The notes beneath the pieces are model-generated. The model saw only the letters and a program-made list of their open reading frames with translations. It was not told where the DNA came from and searched no databases. A stretch of 60,000 nt of DNA. Source: Antedon mediterranea. Lineage: Eukaryota; Echinodermata; Crinoidea; Comatulida; Antedonidae. This document shows positions 46,181 to 57,170 of this stretch, in pieces. The stretch's first letter is position 1. Each line of letters begins with the position of its first letter. The stretch spans positions 17,437,312 to 17,497,311 of the forward strand of contig NC_092675.1 of NCBI RefSeq assembly GCF_964355755.1, given 5' to 3'. A program made the position numbers and the translations under genes.

Positions 46181-48628
46181 ATATTCAAACAATTAAATAA
46201 ACGTGAGTGGTGTAAAATAAAAAACTAGAAAGCCACTCTAAGAGTGCATACCTCTGCCTACTGTAAAATTCATCTACATCAGATTTAGTCACTGGAAAGT
46301 GTGTGTCTTAATGCTGTGTGTGATTTAGGCTAATTTCACTACAAGCATGTGTATGTGAGTTTGGTGTAAAGGTTATGTAACCCACCTTTCAACTAACAAT
46401 AGCTTCAGCCGACTAACAATAGAAACAACTCGGTAACAACCAGACACTTTTTAATATGATATAAAAATGTAAAAATAAGGTTTTTAAAAAAAAGTAACCT
46501 TATGAGTGTATGAAAAGCTATAATTTTTAATAGTTTGGAAAATATTATAATTGTCAAGAAGGTGCATGGTTCTTAAATAAAAAAAAATGTTGTTTTTTGG
46601 TAACATATTTAGTTCTTTAATTCTAAAAAGAAATGACAAGTATAAATTGGGATTTAGTTGTCTGTTAGTGTTATAGGATTTAAGTAAACCTCATTGTTTT
46701 ATTTTAAATATCATTATTTTAAATGGAAATATGTATATATCTCATAATTTTTTTACCACTTAAATATCCTGAAAGTATAACAGTAGCTTGATATCATACA
46801 TGTTAAGATTGCTAAAAGTTGAAAAAAAATATCGTGGAATTGCCCAAATCAAATTCTTGCCTCTTGTACAAAAATGAAGTTTTTTGGACAAGTAGTTCTC
46901 GAGAAAATACAATTTTAGTTTACTTGTTACTTTAAGACTGCTCACTGGCTTTTGAAATTTCTGTCAATCTTTTAACACTAGCAAGCCTGAAAATAATTTT
47001 AAAAAGTGGTCCAGAATTGGGACCGTGGTCCGGATTGCCTCCAAATTTTTGATCGAATCTGATGTGGGATACTCTTTGTGGATGTATTGTTGTATCTATC
47101 AATGATTACAACTTGATTAGAAAACTGTTTGATGTACAGTAGACTACAGTACATATTTCTCCATAATTTGATCATACAGTATGTATCTCCTTTCTTTCAT
47201 TCTATTCTTTTAAGTTCAACACTCTTTGGTTTGTCAAGTTACGAATTGGTGAAACTTACATAATAGCTGAGGACACAAACATCCTTGTTTTACTGTGTAA
47301 TCGAATACAATCGAAAACTATTGGGTTGTTCATGAAATCTGAAAAAGCCAATTCAAAACATCTTTTATGGGACATAAAGGTTACTAGTGTTAAACTAGAG
47401 AGATCAGTTTTGCAGATTTTTGCCATTTCTTCACGCTCTTTGTGGATGTGATACCACCTCATCTATACAGCATCGGGAAAGGGATAGTTTTAAAGAAAAA
47501 AGAGTTACTAATGCAACACGGAGAACCATTTCTTTCAAGATATTCGAATCACGATACAATTAAGAAAGCTGGTGAAAGAGCCCTTGTTAATGTTAATTTG
47601 TATGGTGGATGTGAAGAAAGCAGTAATGACCTGCGCCATAAGAAATTCAATGAAAAAGTTTAAAAAAAACATTTGTAGCATAGATAACTAGGGTTTTTTA
47701 TAAGGTATAATGAAATCAAATGTGCTATTCCGAATGTTTAGGGTCATATATTTAGGTTTATATTTGTGTTTAATACATTCTTATACAAAATACTTGATGG
47801 TTTACGAGATAATTATGGTCAAAAGTTTCAAATGGCAGCCATTTTAAATTTTTGCAAATTAGCTAATTTATAATGGGCAGATCAGGGTAGATTTTGCATA
47901 TGATAATATCTACATATAGTTGAGCATGTTTCAGCAAAAAAACAAACTGTTGCAATTTTTTTGACTGAGAAGTCTATTTCCACTCATCTAGTATTGTAAT
48001 AAAGTTTATTTGTATGTGTTAAATATATCTAACAGTACCCACACTCATCAATTCAAATGGCGACCAAGTGATTAATACGTATTTACAGTATTGTCAAAGT
48101 ATTGCATCCTAAAGGTTTTAAGTTCTCCAAAGGCCCATAAATTTACATACTTGTGTTAAACCAAAGCAACAAAAAATAAATAAAAAACGATATTTGAATT
48201 TAAAACTATTTTAACGTTAGGCCTATACACAGTTTTTTGTTACATTTACAGTATTACACATTTTGAAAAATGTTGCAAAAGGTAAAAGTTATATGGACAA
48301 ACAAAAACAGCATGTAAATCTTGACAACCACTCACTGGTCATCGAGGTAATTTTCAAAATGTGTAATCAAGCCAGAAATTATGTTTGACCATGCTAAATC
48401 AATTTCTGAAGTAACATTTTATGGACCTCACTTAAAGTGCATACTTACGAAAGTTGATGCGCAACAACTACATATTTTGTTAAATTATTAATCAGGCCCG
48501 TAACATTAACTTTCCCACATTTTTAACAAATAACAAATATGCATCCCACTTAAAATTTCTATGAATTTGCAAAATTTGCTCAAATCATATATTTGTTAAA
48601 CTTATTATTATAATTGCTTTTCCTTTAG
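46181..48628. other. Region upstream of the CCPG1-like coding exons, no confirmed gene
   Basis: AT-rich. The 73-codon ORF at 47442-47663 (HLYSIGKGIVLKKKELLMQH ... KKAGERALVNVNLYGG ... LRHKKFNEKV) looks like a fragment of a longer protein, perhaps transposon-related, but I do not recognise it with confidence. 48055-48170 is a copy of the repeat at 2640-2765. A 5' noncoding exon of the downstream gene could lie here. Confidence 0.4.
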
Positions 48629-48682
48629 TTGCTTGAAAATATATCTGGATGTAAAAGCTGAGATTTCCTATGGCCATTGATC

Positions 48683-48751
48683 ATGGCTGACAACTACAAA
48701 GAATTGTCAAGATCTGGCTGGACTGTTGTTAGTGATAAAGGGAGAGTATTT
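48683..48751 (+). CDS. CCPG1: CCPG1-like exon 1 (residues 1-23, LIR)
   Basis: MADNYKELSRSGWTVVSDKG then RVF, donor GTAAGT. An upstream ATG (48669) is followed by a stop after six codons, so 48683 was chosen. An acceptor (TTTTCCTTTAG, ending 48628) suggests the exon starts at 48629 with an upstream noncoding exon. Confidence 0.85.
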
Positions 48752-51700
48752 GTAAGTTAATTTATGTTTAATAGTGTGTGTATTAGTACACCTTCCTATG
48801 TACCAGAGTTGTCACTAGGTTACTTACAGTTGATTTCCCACAATACTATAAAGGTAACTAGACTTGAACTCGTCACTTCGGACGAGTTAGGTTATCCGCA
48901 GCGCAAAGGCCACGTGCACGTCATACGTTAGAATATTGCGCGCAGAAAAACGATTATGCCATTGAAATAATGTTAGTGCGCTCACTATTTTGTGTCACGT
49001 CAAAGTATATACGGTATACGCTATATTCTGTATACGTACTACATACAGTGCAGAATAGGTGAAAATAAGGGACCCAAGTTATTGACGCTTTTGGACATGA
49101 TGACGTCATCACAATTTAAAAAATGGTAGATTATGCGAAAGAAAATTGATTGGCCTAGACAATATAACAAAATGGGGGGAAATGGAATACGGATAAGTGG
49201 AGATGCGCTCTATTAAATGTGATGAGCTATGCGAAAGAGACAAAAATCCTATATTTTATATTCGAGTGGCCATACGATGACGTCGCAATGTCCGGTTAGC
49301 CATATCGATGCATGATTTGATATTTACAACTCATCTACTTCCAGAATCTGAAATTTTAAAAATTTTCACCTCGGAGTTTAGAATCTATGACTTTTTAAAA
49401 AAAGGCATAATTTTCACGAATTTTTGAACTTTTTCATCAAAAACGCGCGCAAATTGTTCAATTCTACGTGCTCGTATGACGTGATTTTAAGTCGAAATTG
49501 TTTGAAAGTTGGTAAAATTACTAGAGAAGGCTGAAAAAACAAAAATCAAGCCAAAAAAAACATGTTTTTGCCTTACGTGCGCACGCGCACGTAAAAAAAT
49601 TGCGCACGCGTGGGAATTCTTGAAATGCTCAAAATGACATGAAACGCGTAGAAAGTTGATTAGAAATGAATTTTGCGCATTTTGAAATTTTGAACGCGCG
49701 TGCGCGCGTAACTTTATATAAAACATGCCATTTTTAATCCATAGAAAGTTTGCGCATGATATAACTTAAATTTTCACCAAGTTTCAATAGAAAATGACTT
49801 TTTGTTTTTAATCTATGATCAATCATTGAAATTCATAAAATTGCGCGTAACTTACGCTGCGCAACTCGAAAATCAAAAAACAAAGTTTCTTGCACATCTA
49901 CAGATATAGGTCAATCTTATGACAAAGTTATACAATCATTTGTTAGCCAGAATTAGAGATATGCTTGCAACAAAATTCGTGGAAAGAAAGAAGAATATAG
50001 AAAAAAAAAAAAAAGAAAAAAAAAAAAAAAAAAGATCCTGACAATAACAAGGGGTTATCCGCCAAGTGCGGATAACCAAATAGTACATGGTTTGGCAATA
50101 AAAAAAAAGAATAGTTCTTAGAAGAGAGAAAAAATGTGTGTTGTGTTTTTCCCAGGATGAGATCTAGACATATTAATTGTCACACTTTTACTCTAACCCA
50201 TAGATTATGATTTAGTAGAACCAAAGAAAGCTTTCTAATAGGTATCAATGTCTGATCATTGAGTTCAACATTTTGTTTTTAAGTCATTTATTAAATTGAT
50301 AAAAATCTCTCTTAATTAGGGATCAGAAAGTGATGACAGTGGTGAACAATCTGACTTTGTTGCACTTGAGAAAGATGTTGCACATTTTTATCACAGTAGT
50401 ACCAGTATAAAAGTTGAAAGAGATGAACCAGATACTGACAAAAATGCAGATAATCCAGTATCTCCGCTAGATACAGAATCTTTGGAAGAATTCGATGAAG
50501 CAGAACCTTTAGAAAAGGTAGCAGGTAATTCTGAAGAAGTTGATATTACTGAGAATTATTCTCCTGCTGTTGTTAGATGCTCTGATGGCTTACAAGATCA
50601 GGTTGTCATAGTTCCTACTATTGAAAGAGAAATTTCAATCAGTGATGTCATTGAAGAAAATGTAAGAGCTCGATTAAACATCAGTCGATCTTACTCCTCA
50701 TCTGCATCAAGCACCTTTACTAGTAGTTTCCTGCTAAAAGAAATACCCAATGGAAAACTTGGAATGGGTAGTGATAGCTCAGATACAAATGAAGATGGCA
50801 ATGGTGTAGAATGTGGTGGCATCTCTGATAGACTACAAGATGTCTGTCTATCTAAACAAGTTTTTTCAGAGAACAATGAAAAAGGTAAGTCCTATATCAT
50901 CTAGTTGATGTGAATAATTTATTCTTATCCATGAAACAAATCATGCCTGAAATTCTAAGTATTAAAGTTAACATTCATATTTCTTTCAAGAAGAAAGGGT
51001 GAGTGATTCAGACTCAGATTTTGAACATCTTAGTCAAGATGAAATTCCAAACAATGAAGGTGGTCAAGAATCTGATTCAATCGAACCAATAGGTCTTCTT
51101 AGTGAATTAAATTCAAGACTACTAAAATCTGAGGAAAATCTTCCTTTGTTTCCAACATCATCAGATGATTCAGACACTTCAAGACTATTTAATCCAGGAA
51201 GAGGACATAGAGGTACAGTAATCTTTATTAAAATTTGTAATAATAATATATTAGCAAGCAATACTGTGCCCTTGGCACATGCATAATCATCATCTACTAT
51301 TCCCATAAACATTTTGCATATTACACTACATGTAATAGGTAGTTATTCATTTATTACTCATTTTTCGTCAACTATCAGGGATTAGAAAAAGAGTGTTGGC
51401 TGGCCGCTCCAGACACAGTTCAGCATCAAAAACAGCAGCAGCAGGAATAGACAAATCTAAAGAGAGGGATAATGCTTGGACAATTTGGATGGATCATGGT
51501 AGACTCCTATATTATATTCTATTACTTATAATTGCATTGGTCATTGGTTATTATATAGGTAAGTAAAAATATAAACTGTACAGTACATAGCTATTGATCA
51601 AATATAACAGAGTTCAGACATATCAAGGAGTGGAGTTGTGGCTTGGTGGTTATGATGCTTGGCTACCACTCCAAGGGTCCTGAGTTGAAGTCCTGTCACA

Positions 51701-54700
51701 TGTCAGGATTTTTTCTAAGGACTAAATTACTCCACTCCCAAAGACTTGTAATAAGACTTTGTTTATGTAGAGCATCTTGTGTATACGTTTGCCTTGTGAA
51801 CCTCTGAGGGTCCCTAATGATCAGCAATAGCTGGATGGATCACCCTCATTAAATATGGTTAAAAAAAAAAAATATGTTGTTTTGCATGGTCTTCTTGACA
51901 AGTACTAAACATATACATTCATTTTTGTTTTGTTTTTAATATTTTGACGATTTTCAGGGTCTTCGAAAATATTCAGCTACAAACAACACTTAGAACAAGG
52001 ACAGACTCAACGACTACACACACTTCAAGATGAGTTACTTACTTGCCTCAAATCTGAAGAAATCCACAATGACAAAGGTGTATTAAATGAACACAAGATT
52101 CAAGATCCTGGTGTTACAGTAATGCCGACAAAATTTGACAAGAAACAGTTGTTAACTGAAGATGTGCAATTATTGTACAATAACGATATTGCTATGAAGA
52201 AAATGAATGCAGTTGGTGAAGATGATTGGGTGTTTGTTGAAGATGCCATTGGAAATAGTCATGGGAGCACAGATAGTGAAAATATTGCTATTAAAACTGA
52301 AGATTCCTTTGAAAAGAGCAATAAGAGTACAGAAAATGAAAAGATGACTATTGGAGAGGACTGGAAGGATATGGAAGATACCATTGAAAGTAGTAAACAA
52401 ATGGAAGAAAATGAAAAGATGACTATTGGTGGAGGAGACTGGATGGATATAGAAGATGCCATTGAAAGTAGTAAACAAATGGAAGAAGATGAAAAGATGA
52501 CTATTGGTGGTGGAGATTCGATGGATATGGAAGATACCATTGAAAGTAGTAAACAAATGAAAGAAAATGAAAAGATGACTATCGGCGGTGGCGATTGGAT
52601 GGATATGGAAGATGCCATTGAAAGTAGTAAACAAATGGAAAAAAATGAAAAGATCACTATTGGTGGAGGAGACTGGATGGATATAGAAGATGCCATTGAA
52701 AGTAGTAAACAAATGGAAGAAGATGAAAAGATGACTATTGGTGGAGGAGACTGGATGGATATAGAAGATGCCATTGAAAGTAGTAAACAAATGGAAGAAG
52801 ATGAAAAGATGACTATTGGTGGAGGAGACGGTATGGATATGGAAGATGTCATTGAAAGTAGTAAACAAATGGAAGAAAATGAAAAGATGACTATTGGTGG
52901 TGGAGATTGGATGGATATGGAAGATGCCATTGAAAGTAGTAAACAAATGGAAGAAAATGAAAAGATGACTATTGGTGGTGGAGATTGGATGGATATGGAA
53001 GATGCCACTGAAAGTAGTGATGAAAGTACAGATAGTGAGAAAATTACTGTCAGTAATAGAAACTTGATGGATAATGAAAATGTTATTAATGGAAGTATGG
53101 AACATGAAAAGATGGCTAGTGGTGGTGAAGAAACCTCTATTGATAAAATATCAAAATATGATAGACGACTAAGTGAACTGGAAGCTCATTACAAAGAAAT
53201 ACAAGAGTTATTTAAACAAAAGATGCTGCAACCAGATCATAATGTACAAGAACTCTATCAGAAAATTAAATCACTAGAATCCCAGCTTAAAATAGCATCT
53301 GAAGGTCTAGAATCTAGATATCAAGTAAAACCAGATAACAATGTAGATGACAGCTCTAGTGGAATTCCTACATCATCATTTGATGAAACAAATTGGATGA
53401 GTATGCTTTCCTTTGATAGTTTTAAAAAGAAATTTGATGGTACTGTTGGTAAACTAGACCCCAGTGCCATCTGGTTCTACTATGATAAAACGAAAGAAGT
53501 AATTGGTGTTGCAAATAAGGCTACTTTGGATACTATTGGCAAAGTTTATGATTATACAAAATCTGATGAATTTGTATCTAATATTGCTAACACCCAGAAA
53601 AATGTTAAAGAAACATTGAACACTGTCAATGAGGCTATGTATAGTCAATGGCAAGCAGTTAAAAAGTCATCAGAAGATATGTCCGACTATGTCAAAGAGA
53701 CTGGTAAAAAGGCAAAGAAAACATTTAAAGAGAGATCTGAACAGGTAAAGAAAAAAATGTCAACAATGGATTTTGAAGAGAAGTGGCAAAAACTGAAGAA
53801 TACATCACAAGGGATAATAAACAAAACAAAGTCAACCTTACATGATTTGTCAGAAAAAGTTCTCAATTACTCTCAATCTGATGAATTTCAATTATCTTTG
53901 GCCAAGACTAAAGACCGAATGTTAGAGACCCTAGATGAAGCCGTCAAAAACACAAGGGAATCGGTCAGTGAGTTAGGGGACACCCTGGCTGATACATGGT
54001 CAACTGTGAAATTTAGCATGAAGGATATCAAATCAAAAGCAACAGATAACTGGGAAGCTGTTAAAGAGAAAACTGGTTTTGGGAAAAAGAACAATTATAA
54101 AAAGAAGAAAGAACATCATAAAAGAAATAAGAAAGTACCTCATATGAATGAGAAAGAACACCTGAAACCATATAATAAAAGGAACAGAAATCAGGGAATG
54201 ATACATAAAAATGTAGAAGTGGAATACGAACACCAAACTAATAAGAAAAAATCTTTAAAAAAAACCCTAGAAAGTATCGAGAATATGCATACATTACTAA
54301 CAGGAAATTGGAGACAATTGTATGAAAAACATTTTACGATCAATTGCAGAGGTGACCAGGCATGTATGAACATTCAAAGAGATGATGCAGAAATTCTAAT
54401 TCAAGAATTAATGAAATACAATAACTGGTTGCTGAAAAATAACTATAAAAAAGATGCAAAGAAAATTAAAATGTTCGTCAATGAACTTTGGCCTTTGGTA
54501 AATGGCAACTATGTTGATGACCAAATGCTGGAAGATCTGAAAGAAAGTTTGGGTGAAATTCTGAAAAGTATGAACCAAAGAGCACAGAAACACAGATTGC
54601 AATATCCAGAACAAAGTGACACTTTGAAAAAGAAGCAAAGAAAAGATGGACGTAAATTTGCAGGAGAAGGATTCCAAAGTGATGATGAGGATTGGTATTC

Positions 54701-55022
54701 GAAAAGGATGAAGGGGAGAGATAAAAACAGACATAACAAACCAGAAGAAGGAAATAACTATGATTGGTTCACACTGAGAGGTATAGAGCGTAAAAAGGCA
54801 AGACAAAGTGATGCATCAATAGACGGAGATTGGTTTCTGGAGAGAGGTAAAGACCGAGAAGACCTCCGGAGAGAGTGGGTATCAAAAAAAGAAACTGCTG
54901 ATCGAGACTGGTACTTTAAGTGGACTCAATACAGGAGTGATATGAGGACTGGGATGTCTATGTGGGATCTTTATAACTGGTTTCGTGATTGGCATGATCA
55001 CCGTTACCTCATGAGACACTAA
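48683..55022 (+). CDS. CCPG1: CCPG1/PBXIP1-family single-pass ER protein, probable ER-phagy receptor (5 coding exons)
   Basis: Five GT-AG exons give an open frame of 1366 residues (human CCPG1 has 757). In vertebrates CCPG1 is an ER membrane protein whose cytosolic tail binds ATG8 proteins through a LIR and FIP200 through two FIR motifs, delivering ER and lumenal aggregates to autophagosomes (established). Seen here: SGWTVVSDKG (LIR core W13-V16; human SCGWTVIS), SDFVALE (34-40) and SDFEHL (219-224) matching the human FIR pattern SDI(V/E)xL, a basic stretch (IRKRVLAGRSR), then the membrane segment 328-346. The lumenal part has nine 26-residue acidic repeats (475-707), a coiled-coil segment (about 720-780), long amphipathic helices (about 860-1040), a conserved-looking helical domain (about 1110-1200) and four C-terminal DW(Y/F) repeats. 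Family assignment is firm; ER-phagy function is inferred from the motifs. A truncated tandem copy follows at 56797. Confidence 0.85.
48890..50077. repeat. Repeat-filled part of CCPG1-like intron 1
   Basis: Bounded by GGTTATCCGC at 48890 and its complement at 50068-50077; the right end is itself a hairpin (GGTTATCCGCCAAGTGCGGATAACC, given as 50053-50077). 49040-49310 is a copy of the CRE-containing repeat of 520-1200, with a perfect TGACGTCA near 49099. 49560-49700 is rich in CGCGCGTG/CACGCGCA words. A 30-base A-rich tract precedes the right end. Target duplications are not evident, so element status is unproven. Confidence 0.5.
50320..50884 (+). CDS. CCPG1: CCPG1-like exon 2 (residues 24-211)
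   Basis: Acceptor CTTAATTAG; GSESDDSGEQSDFVALEKDV holds the first FIR-like motif. The rest is acidic, Ser-rich and presumably disordered (QDQVVIVPTIE, a Ser/Thr tract SYSSSASSTFTSS). Donor GTAAGT splits a codon after one base. Confidence 0.88.
50991..51212 (+). CDS. CCPG1: CCPG1-like exon 3 (residues 212-285)
   Basis: ERVSDSDSDFEHLSQDEIPN contains the second FIR-like motif; then SSDDSDTSRLFNPGRGHR. Acceptor TTTCAAG, donor GTACAG. Confidence 0.85.
51379..51558 (+). CDS. CCPG1: CCPG1-like exon 4 (residues 286-346), membrane segment
   Basis: GIRKRVLAGRSRHSSASK (basic, cytosolic side), WTIWMDHGR, then the hydrophobic LLYYILLLIIALVIGYYIG. Acceptor CTATCAG, donor GTAAGT. One membrane span with the basic flank N-terminal predicts type II topology (N-terminus cytosolic). 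Confidence 0.88.
51627..51872 (+). mobile_element. tRNA-derived SINE in CCPG1-like intron 4
   Basis: A-box-like GTGGCTTGGTGGTTATG and B-box-like GAGTTGAAGTCC in tRNA spacing, a unique body (TTTGCCTTGTGAACCTCTGA, AATAGCTGGATGGATCACCC) and a 3' A tail at 51861. A second copy at 56841-57085 arose by segmental duplication, not by transposition. Confidence 0.75.
51958..55022 (+). CDS. CCPG1: CCPG1-like exon 5 (residues 346-1366), lumenal region and stop
   Basis: Acceptor CGATTTTCAG; begins SSKIFSYKQHLEQGQTQRLH and runs 1020 codons to TAA. It holds the repeat array, helical segments and the C-terminal domain ILIQELMKYNNWLLKNNY ... VNELWPLVNGNYVDDQMLED. The ATG at residue 401 is internal, because the splice acceptor and frame continue upstream of it. 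Confidence 0.92.
52344..53042 (+). repeat. Coding tandem repeat, nine 78-bp (26-residue) units
   Basis: Each unit reads MTIGGGDWMD(I/M)ED followed by (A/T/V)IESSKQMEE(D/N)EK. The first unit is one residue shorter (GEDWKDMED) and the last has diverged (ATESSDESTDSEK). A related proto-unit EDDWVFVEDAIGNS precedes the array (residues 430-444). Seven of nine units keep the Trp. High DNA identity between units points to recent expansion. The 249- and 311-codon antisense ORFs are a by-product of the period being a multiple of 3. Confidence 0.95.
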
Positions 55023-56090
55023 TATTTTCAATTTTTAGATAACATGATCATGTTATAACTAAATTGAAATGTTTATACTGTATTTAAATACACCATGAAT
55101 CCCTTGAGATCAAGGGTAGCAACATTTTTATATAGTCATTGTGGTTCAACAATATTTCTGGTTTCAAAGAGGCATAAATTTATGATTACAAATATAGAGA
55201 TTATATTTAAATAAATTGGGCAGGGGTTTGGTTTAGTGTTAAAATAGTTTTGATTTATATAAACAATTTTGACAAAATCGTGATCATACAGTGATACCAT
55301 TGGTTAAAAAGTAAAATTAATATATAATTTATTATTATCTGTAATTATAAATTTTATTTATATTGAAGATTTATGGGGAGAAGCATTATGTATGTGTTGC
55401 CATAAAGTACATACAATAGCTTTAGGGGCTAGCTCAGTTTTCAAAATGTGTGTTATTTTTATTGTAATATATTAACCCCACTTAGTAAAAAAAAAAAGTG
55501 GTGCTATATGATTTTCTTGTAATGTTATAAAATAGGAAATCCACCACCATTTTCTTTGATAAAAAAGTATATAAATTGAAGGAACAATATTTTACAGAAA
55601 AATACTATTTTTATTAGTTGTCCATTGGCATTTACAAGTAATTTAAAATCAATAAATTTGCTATCTTATAACACGAAAAAAGTCCTGTAGCACCACTTAA
55701 CTTTAGCACCACTTAATAAAAGTAACCCTCATTCTTTTATCAACGTTGTTGCAAAGGTTTAATTTTTACTATTTTCTTATCAAATAAATTTAAACAACAT
55801 TAATTACATCAAACAGGCAAAAGAGATTCAAGGATAGCCCATGAAAGTCATTAGTTAAAATAGACTTATTTCCAATTGGGTTCTTTGAGAAAATATAAAA
55901 AATAACAAGATATAACAAATATAAATAATAACCAAAATGCACAAGTTAAAAAGCAGTATGTAGATATTTTGTTTGACTTGTTTTAGAATTCAATATATAG
56001 TTTGCTAGCAGGCTCTACTTGGCCAAAAAAACTTCAAGAAAAAAATAAATTTTATTACAGTTAGAACCCCTATGGACACCCCTATTGTAA
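55023..56090 (+). other. CCPG1-like 3' UTR and flank
   Basis: First AATAAA after the stop is at 55210-55215 and a second near 56493-56498. 55480-55700 contains two similar blocks with AGCACCACTTA and TAGTAAAAA. No further ORF is seen. Which polyadenylation signal is used cannot be told. Confidence 0.5.
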
Positions 56091-56094
56091 TATG

Positions 56095-56285
56095 AGGACA
56101 CCCTATTACAGGGATACACTTGAGTGTACCAAATTGTATACCCCTATTACAGGGACTTACAGGGACACACTTGAGTGTATCAAATGGTATATCCTAGGGA
56201 CACACTTGAGTGTACCAAATGGTATACCCCTATTACAAGGACACACTTGAGTGTACCAAATGGTATACCCCTTTACAGGGTTTTT
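56095..56285. repeat. Short minisatellite, about 4-5 units of 40-55 bp
   Basis: GGGACACACTTGAGTGTACC, AAATGGTATACCCC and TATTACAGGG(A) recur four to five times. CACTTGAGTG is itself a palindrome. Confidence 0.85.
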
Positions 56286-56840
56286 TTGGTAGTACCTTTA
56301 ATAAACTCTTAAAACACTTTCGGGACCCAACAAATTGTCCCCTTAATAGGAGTGTCCTCTCTATGAGTACATTTAAAGTTTATTGCTTTACTTAGTTTAA
56401 TGTATATCACTAAGAATAGAAAACAGAAATGTTATTGAAAGGATTTTTTTTGTGTTGGAAAATAATGTGCATTAATTTTTGAAAATGTTAGAAATAAAGT
56501 TTTTCAATTTCTTTATTTATCCTGTGTGGGGAAATTTCATCAAGGACTGAAAAATACATTTTAAAAAATACACAAATCATATTTAAACGCAACGTCTTAA
56601 ATCTACAGAATTCTTAATACTATATGACCCATGAGCAAATATATTTGCAACCTTTATTTAACAGTCTAATACTGTGGTTGCAACAAAACAATTTTGAACT
56701 CATGAAATAGGGTATGTTCCGGTGTTTTTAATATATATTTACATTTAGCTAAAATCTGTTTGTCACAGAAAGATGAAATATTTTGGTAATTTTTGTGTAC
56801 ATAGCTATTGATCAAATATAACAGAGTTCAGACATATCAA

Positions 56841-57085
56841 GGAGTGGAGTTGTGGCTTGGTGGTTATGATGCTTGGCTACCACTCCAAGGGTCCTGAGTT
56901 GAAGTCCTGTCACATGTCAGGATTTTTTCTAAGGACTAAATTACTCCACTCCCAAAGACTTGTAATAAGACTTTGTTTATGTAGAGCATCTTGTGTATAC
57001 GTTTGCCTTGTGAACCTCTGAGGGTCCCTAATGATCAGCAATAGCTGGATGGATCACCCTCATTAAATATGGTTAAAAAAAAAAA
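56841..57085 (+). mobile_element. Duplicated copy of the SINE at 51627-51872
   Basis: Identical to the intron 4 SINE apart from one A fewer in its tail; carried along by the segmental duplication. Confidence 0.8.
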
Positions 57086-57170
57086 TATGTTGTTTTGCAT
57101 GGTCTTCTTGACAAGTACTAAACATATACATTCATTTTTGTTTTGTTTTTAATATTTTGACGATTTTCAG

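Noticed and set aside
47442-47663. 73-codon ORF as a host gene
   Set aside because: It looks protein-like but is short, isolated and without splice context; it is more likely a transposon fragment. Not called as a gene.
48890-50077. Helitron, because of the terminal hairpin at 50053-50077
   Set aside because: The hairpin is not followed by CTRR, the left end does not start with TC, and no Rep/helicase remnant is seen.
52170-53105. Long antisense ORFs (249 and 311 codons) over the CCPG1-like repeat, and the same at 57383-58318
   Set aside because: They arise because the 78-bp coding repeat is a multiple of three, so any open antisense unit stays open. Composition is low-complexity and there are no splice or start signals.
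52122-55022. Single-exon 966-residue protein starting at the internal ATG (52122)
   Set aside because: The frame is open upstream to a good splice acceptor at 51957, and joins in phase to exons carrying the membrane span and LIR.
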